From NCBI RefSeq assembly GCF_946481715.1, contig NZ_CAMLOV010000142.1, positions 1 to 14,716 of the forward strand: DNA of 14,716 bases. The letters run 5' to 3'. Below the pieces are notes generated by a model. That model saw only the letters and a list, made by a program, of their open reading frames with translations. It had not been told where the DNA came from and searched no databases. This document shows positions 8,441 through 14,130 of the stretch, piece after piece; position 1 is the first letter of the stretch, and every line of letters begins with the position of its first letter. The DNA is from an uncultured Mucilaginibacter sp. (lineage in GTDB: Bacteria; Bacteroidota; Bacteroidia; Sphingobacteriales; Sphingobacteriaceae). Made by a program: the position numbers and the translations under genes.

Positions 8441-8493
8441 TTCGGATTTATTGTAGGAGTCATCGGCGCAATCAAAGTAATCGGAGTAATCAG
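8441..8493. repeat. TTCGGATTTA plus degenerate period-9 repeat between paralogues C and D
   Basis: TTCGGATTTA (8441-8450) is followed by four nonamer-like units from 8462: ATCGGCGCA, ATCAAAGTA, ATCGGAGTA, ATCAGTGCC. AATCGGAGTAATCA at 8479-8492 differs by one base from the 14-mer before paralogue C. The order (stop, TTCGGA repeat, nonamer repeat) is the same as in the B-C gap. The remaining 82 bases to the next start show nothing I recognise. Confidence 0.55.
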
Positions 8494-8575
8494 TGCCAAC
8501 CAATTCGTTAACTAATGTTAAAAGCTTAGGAATTCACTTCCGTAGTGCTGATATTGTAGCTGATTACAAAAGCCT

Positions 8576-10942
8576 ATGATAAAGAACTACTTAAAGATAG
8601 CCTGGCGCAGTATTGCCAATAATAAAACATCTTCTGTCATTAATATTGGCGGGCTTGCTGTTGGTATGGCCGTGAGTTTTATGCTGTTGCTGTATGTTTA
8701 CAACGAATATAGTTTTGATAAATTCCACGCCAACAGCGATCGCCTGTACCAGGTGTTTAAAAATCAGCCCTCCAATGGCGAAATAAGAACAAAAACCTTC
8801 ACGCAGCAATTGCTTGCGGGCGTTTTAAAGAAGGATTTTCCCGAAGTAGAGAATGTGGCGCGCATCAACGAATCTAAAGATGCGCTTATCACCTTTAACG
8901 ACAAAGGATTAAAGGTAAACACCATTGCCGCCGATCCGGCTTTGCTGGATTTGTTTACTTTTCAATTTGTGTGGGGCAATAAACTAACTGCCCTTACCGA
9001 CCCAAAGGGCATTATCCTGTCAGAATCTACCGCGTTGGCAATCTTTGGTAACCGCAACCCGGTAGGCGAGATGGTACAATACGAAAACCAGTTCGCGATG
9101 AAGGTAAGCGCCGTTATCAAAGATAACCCGCAAAACTCCAGTTTTACCTTTAAGACAATTATCCCCTGGAATGCGTTTTTGAGCCAAAACCCCTGGTTAA
9201 AGGGGGAGGGCTGGGATAATTACGCCTACTTTACTTATGTGCGGTTAAAACCAGGCATCTCATTAGATGCTGTAAATGCTAAGATCAAAAATCTCATAGG
9301 CCAGCATTTCCCTAAGGACGAAGCGGTAAAACTATTTATGTTTCCCTTTACCAAACTGCATTTGTACGGCGAGTTTAAAAACGGCATAAACACCGGCGGT
9401 AGTATCGAATATGTGCGGCTGTTCCTATTCCTTGCTATCGGCATTCTGCTGATTGCCTGTGTCAATTTTATGAATCTTTCTACCGCCCGATCGGAGCGAC
9501 GGGCAAGGGAAGTAGGCATTCGTAAAGCCATTGGTGCAAGGCGCGGCGCGCTAATAAAGCAATTTATGGGCGAGTCGCTATTGATGGCCTTTATTGCGTT
9601 CCTGCTTTCGCTGGTGCTTATTATTGTGTTGCTGCCCGTTTTCAGGAATATCATTAATATCAACTTAAGTCTGCCTTATGCCAATCCGCCGGCCTGGTGT
9701 GTTGCCCTGGCCGTTACAGTATTTACAGGCTTAATTGCAGGTAGTTACCCTGCATTATTCCTTTCTTCGTTTAACCCGGTTAAAGTGCTGAAGGGACAGA
9801 TGATCAGCACCCGCAGCACTATTCGCCCGCGGCAGGTGCTGGTGGTGATGCAATTCACCTTTGCTACCTGCTTGATTATCTTCAGCATTTTTGTTTACCG
9901 GCAAATAGGGTTCATAAAAGACCGCCCCGTTGGTTATAACCGCGATGGTATGGTTGAAATTATGGCCGATGGCCGGATGTACGACCAGTTCGACCTTTTT
10001 CGCCGCGATGCGCTGGCATCGGGTGCTATTACGGATGCAGCCTTGATATCAGACCCTATAACCAATATAACCGGTGCTACCTGGAATAATACCTGGCCCG
10101 GGCAATTACCCGGTGAGAGCAGCATCTCTATAGATTGTATTGCCGCCACCTATTATTTTATAGATACCTATCAGCTGAATTTACTCGAAGGACGCGATTT
10201 TGCTACAGAGCGACCGTCAGATTCCACCGCCGTTATCCTGAATGAAGCGGCCGTAAAGCTGATGCGTTTGAAAGAGCCGGTGGGGCAGCAGATAACATGG
10301 ATGGGCGGTAAGCGCACTGTTATAGGCGTGGTGAAGAACTTTGTGCTGGCATCGCCTTACGAGCCTGTTAAACCGGTAATTATCGGGTTTATGAAAGGCT
10401 GGGCAACCAGTATTGGTTTGCGGCTCAATCCTAATACTTCTGTATCGCGCAACCTGGCGGTTTTGCAAAAAGTGTACAAAAAATATAACCCCACGTATCC
10501 CTTCGAGTATAAATTTACCGATGAAAGCTTCAGCGCCAAATTCCGTAACGAAAAACTGCTGGGTACTATGGCCGTATTGTTCACCTGTTTAGCAATTATA
10601 TTATCTGCGCTTGGCTTGTTCGGTCTCGCCGCATTCTCTGCCGAGCGCAGGCGCAAAGAGATCAGCATCCGCAAGGTGTTGGGAGCCGGTACGGGCGCGC
10701 TCTGGTTAAAACTCTCGCAGGAGTTTGTGGTACTGGTGGTGATATCATCTGTTATCGGCTCGCTCATCAGTTGGTATAATATAAGCCGGTGGCTCTCACA
10801 ATATACTTACCACACCAACATAAGTGCCTGGGTGTTTGTATTAACGCTGGGGCTGAGCCTAGTTATTTGCCTTGCAGCTGTAAGCTGGCAAGCCGTAAAA
10901 GCCGCGCTGGTGAACCCGGTGAAAAATTTGAGAAGCGAGTAG
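8576..10942 (+). CDS. MacB/FtsX-family ABC transporter permease (paralogue D, 788 aa)
   Basis: The last permease of the array and the sister of paralogue B, with identical length and clear end-to-end similarity. N-terminus MIKNYLKIAWRSI, TM1 about 20-43, first MacB_PCD domain about 44-278, TM2 about 280-298, loop LSTARSERRAREVGIRKAIG (301-320), TM3-TM5, second periplasmic domain with WPGQLPGE and RPSDSTAVILNEAAVKLMR, then TM, loop AERRRKEISIRKVLGA, two TM helices and NPVKNLRSE. Its C-terminal loop reads KEISIRKVLG where the other paralogues have KEIG[IV]RKVLG. The start is set by the shared N-terminus. It is followed by a 561-bp repeat-rich gap, which probably ends the transcription unit. Function beyond an ABC permease subunit is not determinable here. 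Confidence 0.93.
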   Translation: MIKNYLKIAWRSIANNKTSSVINIGGLAVGMAVSFMLLLYVYNEYSFDKFHANSDRLYQVFKNQPSNGEIRTKTFTQQLLAGVLKKDFPEVENVARINESKDALITFNDKGLKVNTIAADPALLDLFTFQFVWGNKLTALTDPKGIILSESTALAIFGNRNPVGEMVQYENQFAMKVSAVIKDNPQNSSFTFKTIIPWNAFLSQNPWLKGEGWDNYAYFTYVRLKPGISLDAVNAKIKNLIGQHFPKDEAVKLFMFPFTKLHLYGEFKNGINTGGSIEYVRLFLFLAIGILLIACVNFMNLSTARSERRAREVGIRKAIGARRGALIKQFMGESLLMAFIAFLLSLVLIIVLLPVFRNIININLSLPYANPPAWCVALAVTVFTGLIAGSYPALFLSSFNPVKVLKGQMISTRSTIRPRQVLVVMQFTFATCLIIFSIFVYRQIGFIKDRPVGYNRDGMVEIMADGRMYDQFDLFRRDALASGAITDAALISDPITNITGATWNNTWPGQLPGESSISIDCIAATYYFIDTYQLNLLEGRDFATERPSDSTAVILNEAAVKLMRLKEPVGQQITWMGGKRTVIGVVKNFVLASPYEPVKPVIIGFMKGWATSIGLRLNPNTSVSRNLAVLQKVYKKYNPTYPFEYKFTDESFSAKFRNEKLLGTMAVLFTCLAIILSALGLFGLAAFSAERRRKEISIRKVLGAGTGALWLKLSQEFVVLVVISSVIGSLISWYNISRWLSQYTYHTNISAWVFVLTLGLSLVICLAAVSWQAVKAALVNPVKNLRSE

Positions 10943-10949
10943 GTTTTAG

Positions 10950-11026
10950 TTCGGATGTCGGATGTTCGATTTTTCGCGTTATTTTATGTCTGGCTGCTCA
11001 AGAGGGCTTCGCCGTTTCGGATTTAT
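10950..11026. repeat. TTCGGA repeats and right copy of the 22-bp inverted repeat
   Basis: TTCGGATGTCGGATGTTCGA (10950-10969) begins seven bases after the stop of paralogue D and resembles the repeats after B and C. Bases 10995-11016 are the exact reverse complement of 776-797, and TTTCGGATTTATAAT follows (from 11014). An apparent reading frame over this area is only repeat sequence. Confidence 0.6.
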
Positions 11027-11055
11027 AATTACGTGGACGAAGATCTGTTCAAAGG

Positions 11056-11167
11056 AATCCCCGCGTTAACGATTGGAAGGGGAAGCCACGGTGCGCAGGG
11101 CGCGAGCGGGGTAAACGTGGCCGAAGCGCAGCGCAGCCCTGGAAAGCGTGGGCCGAAGGCAACGCCA
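11056..11167. repeat. G+C-rich dyad element, REP-like, non-coding
   Basis: This block is far richer in G+C than its surroundings and contains several nested complementary arms: GCGTT (11063-11067) with AACGC (11161-11165), GCCACG (11085-11090) with CGTGGC (11116-11121), and CAGGGC (11097-11102) with GCCCTG (11136-11141). Text such as GATTGGAAGGGGAAGC and GTGGGCCGAAGGCAACGCC resembles, from memory, repetitive intergenic elements of Sphingobacteriales. It could fold into a branched RNA or DNA structure. No conserved protein is encoded. Confidence 0.45.
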
Positions 11168-11212
11168 TTATATTTAATTTTTCTCTGCGATGTAGCTACA
11201 TGCGCCAATGCA

Positions 11213-11356
11213 TGCCCGCGAGTTGACTCACCCCGACATCGCTACCGCTTGTCGACCCTCTCTACTCCGCAAAGAGGGTGAAGAAAAAATAAAAAAAAAC
11301 TCCCCTCTTTCCGAAGGAGAGAGGGGTTGGGGGTGAGTCAACTCACAATGCGGGCA
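11213..11356. repeat. Nested long inverted repeat (144 bp) upstream of recR, possible bidirectional terminator
   Basis: Outer arms TGCCCGC (11213-11219) and GCGGGCA (11350-11356) enclose a 15-bp perfect arm pair, GAGTTGACTCACCCC (11220-11234) with its complement at 11330-11344. Inside are two hairpins: ACCCTCT/AGAGGGT (11255-11261, 11273-11279) and CCCCTCT/AGAGGGG (11302-11308, 11320-11326). An A-rich spacer, AAAAAATAAAAAAAAA, lies between them. The second hairpin preceded by A's would terminate transcription arriving on the - strand; the first followed by A's does not fit + strand termination. The text resembles common Bacteroidota palindromic intergenic repeats. The remaining ~150 bp to recR contain no gene or structure I can support. 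Confidence 0.65.
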
Positions 11357-11503
11357 CAACCGCCATGCTACGAACCACAATTTTAAAACTCATCGCGACA
11401 GCGCAAATCGTCAAAACCAGGTTCGGGTCCATCTTATCGTCACCAAACCAACCACTCACCATTCACTACTTAACCTTCCCCAAAATTTCCTTATTTTCGC
11501 CTA

Positions 11504-12118
11504 ATGAATTTTTCGTCGAAATTGCTGGAGGATGCCGTTGCCGAGTTTGCCAAATTACCGGGCGTGGGCCAAAAAACAGCCCTGCGTTTAGTGCTGCATT
11601 TGCTCAACCGCGATAAGGATGAGGTAGCCCGTTTCAGTACTTCGGTAAGCCGCCTGCGCAACGAAATTCAGTTTTGCAGCACCTGCCATAATATTTCTGA
11701 CAATGCCATCTGCGAAATCTGCATATCCAAAAAACGCGACCACTCCCTGGTATGTGTTGTGGAGGATACCCGCGATGTAATGGCCATAGAAAATACCAAC
11801 CAATACAACGGGGTTTACCATGTGCTGGGCGGATTGATATCGCCCATGGATGGTATCGGCCCCAGCGACCTGCAGGTAGATACCCTGGTGGAACGGCTGA
11901 AGGAAAATGGCGTAAAAGAGGTGATCTTCGCCCTTAGCGCAACCATGGAGGGAGATACCACTATTTTTTATTTACACAAGCGTTTAAAACAGTTTAATAT
12001 AAATATTTCTACAATTGCCCGTGGCATAGCTTTTGGTGGTGAATTGGAGTATGTGGACGAGATCACTTTAGGAAGATCTATTGTGACAAGGGTTCCGTAC
12101 GAAAATTCATTATCCTGA
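11504..12118 (+). CDS. recR: Recombination mediator protein RecR
   Basis: RecR acts with RecF and RecO in loading RecA onto gapped single-stranded DNA. The 204-residue length is typical. A helix-hairpin-helix sits at about 17-35 (KLPGVGQKTALRLVLHLL). A zinc finger has Cys58, Cys61, Cys70 and Cys73 in the C-x2-C...C-x2-C arrangement. A Toprim domain starts at about 81 with VCVVEDTRDVMAIE (Glu87, Asp88) and continues through HVLGGLISPMDGIGP to the C-terminal region with ARGIAFGGELEYVDEITLGRS. The ATG at 11504 places the MNFSSKLLEDAV N-terminus exactly where RecR proteins begin. A TATTTTCG four bases upstream resembles a -7 box but is too close to the start to be convincing. It is the first gene of a tight three-gene run with a glycosyltransferase and an SDR. 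Confidence 0.97.
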   Translation: MNFSSKLLEDAVAEFAKLPGVGQKTALRLVLHLLNRDKDEVARFSTSVSRLRNEIQFCSTCHNISDNAICEICISKKRDHSLVCVVEDTRDVMAIENTNQYNGVYHVLGGLISPMDGIGPSDLQVDTLVERLKENGVKEVIFALSATMEGDTTIFYLHKRLKQFNINISTIARGIAFGGELEYVDEITLGRSIVTRVPYENSLS

Positions 12119-12124
12119 TAGCTT

Positions 12125-12961
12125 ATGAAACTCTCTGTTATTGTAGTTAATTACAATATGTGCGCTTTGTTAAAGCAGTCTATCGACTCTTTAATTAAAG
12201 CTTGTAAGCATATTGATTATGAATTAATTGTAGTTGATGATGCATCGACCGACCGCTCGGTTAAAATGCTGGAGCAAGAGTTCCCTAACGCCCAAATAAT
12301 ACTGAACAAGAAGCAATTGGGTATTGCCAAAAGTCGTAATCTGGCCATTGCGCAAGCAAACGGACAGTATGTTTTAATGGTCAATGCGGATACAATTACA
12401 GCCAGTAACGCGCTGGATAGTACACTCAATTTTATGGACAACCATGCCGATGCAGGTGGTGTGGGCGTGCGGATGTTAAGCCCGCAAGGCCGCTTTTTGC
12501 ATGTATCGCGTAGGGGCTTTAACCGCGGATGGGAGGCTTTTTTTAAGATTACCGGTTTGGCCAAACACTTTGTAAAATCGAGGCTGTACAAACATGACAA
12601 CGAGAATTGGGTAGATGAATTTGAAACCGCCGAAGTGGACGTGATAAATGGTGCGTTTATGCTGCTCCGCAGATCCGTACTAAACGAAGTAGGGGCGCTG
12701 GACGAGCGCATGGCTATGTTTGGGCACGATATCGACCTGTCGTACCGTATCCGCCTTGCCGGGTATAAAAATTATTATTACCCCAAAACTTATATTTTAA
12801 ATTTCAGGAAGCACCTCAGCGCTAAATTTAGCTGGAGCTACATCAGGCATTTTTATGGTGCTATGATTATATTCGCTGCCAAATATATGTTCCGTATGCC
12901 CGAGATCAAGATGCCGGACGTACCGCAGATGTTTGCCCCGAAATATGAACTTGAAAAATAA
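12125..12961 (+). CDS. Family 2 glycosyltransferase (rhamnosyltransferase-like, GT-A fold)
   Basis: A 278-residue GT-A enzyme expected to transfer a sugar from a nucleotide sugar to a cell-envelope or polysaccharide acceptor. It starts six bases after the recR stop, so co-transcription is likely. Visible motifs: the N-terminal strand KLSVIVVNYN (2-11), nucleotide-binding VVDDASTD (36-43), GIAKSRNLAI (66-75), metal-binding region MVNADT (85-90), GAFMLLRRSVL (176-186) and FGHDIDLSYRIRLAGYK (199-215). Two places differ from the pattern I expect in this subfamily: the usual G-E-D-I-D-L reads GHDIDL, and the usual HFKGEST-type segment reads NFRKHLS. Glycine-loop and DD motifs are intact, so activity is plausible but acceptor use may differ. 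A hydrophobic or amphipathic stretch at 237-256 may touch the membrane. Donor and acceptor cannot be named. Confidence 0.9.
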   Translation: MKLSVIVVNYNMCALLKQSIDSLIKACKHIDYELIVVDDASTDRSVKMLEQEFPNAQIILNKKQLGIAKSRNLAIAQANGQYVLMVNADTITASNALDSTLNFMDNHADAGGVGVRMLSPQGRFLHVSRRGFNRGWEAFFKITGLAKHFVKSRLYKHDNENWVDEFETAEVDVINGAFMLLRRSVLNEVGALDERMAMFGHDIDLSYRIRLAGYKNYYYPKTYILNFRKHLSAKFSWSYIRHFYGAMIIFAAKYMFRMPEIKMPDVPQMFAPKYELEK

Positions 12962-13760
12962 GGTAATTGTTATCACCGGTGCGTCCTCAGGCATCGGTAA
13001 AGCCCTCGCGATAGAATTTGCCAACCGCGGCGCTAACCTGGTTTTAGGTGCCCGCCATTACGTAAACCTGTGCACCATTGCCCAAAATATCGAAACCCAT
13101 CAAAAAGTAAAGGCCATTGCCGTGCAATGCGATGTAACGGTTGAGCAGGACTGCGCCATGCTTATAAAACAGACAATACTAACCTTTGGCAGGGTAGATG
13201 TGCTTATTAACAATGCGGGCATTAGCATGCGCGCTCTTTTTAAGGATGTTGATCTGAAAGTTTTAAAGAGCCTGATGGATGTAAACTTTTGGGGCACCGT
13301 TTATTGCACCAAATACGCTCTGCCCGAGATCACTAAAACCAAAGGAAGCATTGTAGGTGTATCGTCTATAGCAGGTTATAAAGGTTTGCCCGGCCGTGCC
13401 GGTTATTCTGCCAGCAAATATGCCATGAACGGATTTTTAGACGCCCTGCGGGTTGAAAACCTGAAAACCGGCGTACATGTAATGGTAGCCTGCCCCGGTT
13501 TCACCGCATCAAACATCCGCAATACCGCGCTTGATAAAAGCGGTAAAGAACAAGGCGAAAGCACTTTAGAGGAAAATAAAATGATGACATCCGAAGAAGT
13601 AGCCGTCATCATCGCCAACGGCGTAGAAAACCGCAGCCGCACGCTTATCATGACCACCCAGGGCAAACTCACCGTATTCCTCAGCAAATTCTTCCCCGCA
13701 TTTTTAGATACTCAGGTGTATAAATTGTTTGCAAAGGAAAGGAATGCTTTAGTCCATTAG
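12945..13760 (+). CDS. Short-chain dehydrogenase/reductase (classical SDR)
   Basis: An NAD(P)-dependent oxidoreductase of 271 residues with a Rossmann fold. The dinucleotide motif TGASSGIG is at 11-18, NNAG at 89-92, and the catalytic tetrad is Asn114, Ser141, Tyr154 and Lys158 (YSASK at 154-158), followed by CPGFTASNI. Basic residues after the second strand (GARHYVNL) would favour NADP but this is not decisive. The frame is open to a TTG at 12933, but the ATG at 12945 gives the standard short SDR N-terminus MNLKNKVIVITG and a 17-bp overlap with the glycosyltransferase, typical of translational coupling. The substrate is unknown. The last codons (GTC CAT TAG) fall in the octamer repeat that begins the next intergenic block. 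Confidence 0.93.
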   Translation: MNLKNKVIVITGASSGIGKALAIEFANRGANLVLGARHYVNLCTIAQNIETHQKVKAIAVQCDVTVEQDCAMLIKQTILTFGRVDVLINNAGISMRALFKDVDLKVLKSLMDVNFWGTVYCTKYALPEITKTKGSIVGVSSIAGYKGLPGRAGYSASKYAMNGFLDALRVENLKTGVHVMVACPGFTASNIRNTALDKSGKEQGESTLEENKMMTSEEVAVIIANGVENRSRTLIMTTQGKLTVFLSKFFPAFLDTQVYKLFAKERNALVH

Positions 13761-13785
13761 TTCACTTGTTCATTAGTTCATTGGT
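13751..13785. repeat. Left arm of octamer-built inverted repeat (GTTCATTA units)
   Basis: Four tandem variants of GTTCATTA run through the SDR stop codon into the gap. Reverse-complementing 14096-14130 gives 29 matches in 35 positions. The two arms point towards each other around the repeat block and lie over the 3' ends of the convergent genes. Confidence 0.7.
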
Positions 13786-13811
13786 AGGTGGTGTGGTAAA
13801 CCCAAGCCGTA

Positions 13812-14114
13812 ATCCTGAATTTATTTCAGGAACCCACCATAAAAGTAGCCAATTCGCTCTACAGCATTGCATAACGATTACCTGCCGTGTGGGGTGCCGA
13901 AACAAGCATGACGGGTATTCGCCACGCTGCAACCAATGAAACATTGAACTGCGGTATTAAAATCCGACGTCATCCTGAATTTATTTCAGGAACCCATCAT
14001 AAAAGTAGCCATTTTGCTTAACCGATTTGCATGCCCTTTAGTTGCCGTGTGGGGTACCGAAACAAGGTCCATGACGATGGGCACCCACCTTCAAGACCAA
14101 TGAACCATTGAACT
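13812..14114 (+). repeat. Two direct copies of a ~160-bp intergenic repeat
   Basis: Copy 1 (13812-13950) and copy 2 (13972-14114) share ATCCTGAATTTATTTCAGGA plus the following ACCCA.CATAAAAGTAGCCA, then TGCCGTGTGGGGT.CCGAAAC. Both blocks are offset by exactly 160 bp. They then share ACCAATGAA.CATTGAACT (offset 164). The sequence between blocks is diverged but of equal length. Each copy holds a 7-bp hairpin, TCCTGAA/TTCAGGA with loop TTTAT. Such CTGAATTTATTTCAG elements are, from memory, frequent between genes in Sphingobacteriaceae. The hairpins could end transcription from both sides. Confidence 0.75.
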
Positions 14115-14130
14115 AATGAACAAATGAACT
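14096..14130. repeat. Right arm of octamer-built inverted repeat
   Basis: Complement of the left arm at 13751-13785 (29 of 35 positions). It contains the stop codon of the - strand channel gene (14113-14115) and codes for that protein's last residues, SSFVH. Confidence 0.7.

Noticed and set aside
10955..11281. A 108-codon + strand frame after paralogue D
   Set aside because: It lies entirely over TTCGGA repeats, the G+C-rich dyad element and the palindrome; composition and residues are those of repeat sequence, with no recognisable domain.
11492..11499. TATTTTCG as the -7 box of a recR promoter
   Set aside because: It ends four bases before the ATG, has no TTG at the right distance upstream, and would start transcription within the gene.
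11365..11616. An 83-codon frame overlapping the start of recR
   Set aside because: It overlaps recR out of frame and has no domain; recR has full family support.
12933..12944. TTG start for the SDR gene
   Set aside because: The ATG at 12945 gives the standard N-terminus close to the first beta strand; the extra four residues have no support.
13751..14130. Complete insertion sequence between the convergent genes
   Set aside because: The block is under 400 bp, encodes no transposase, and clear target-site duplications are not visible; it is kept as a repeat element only.
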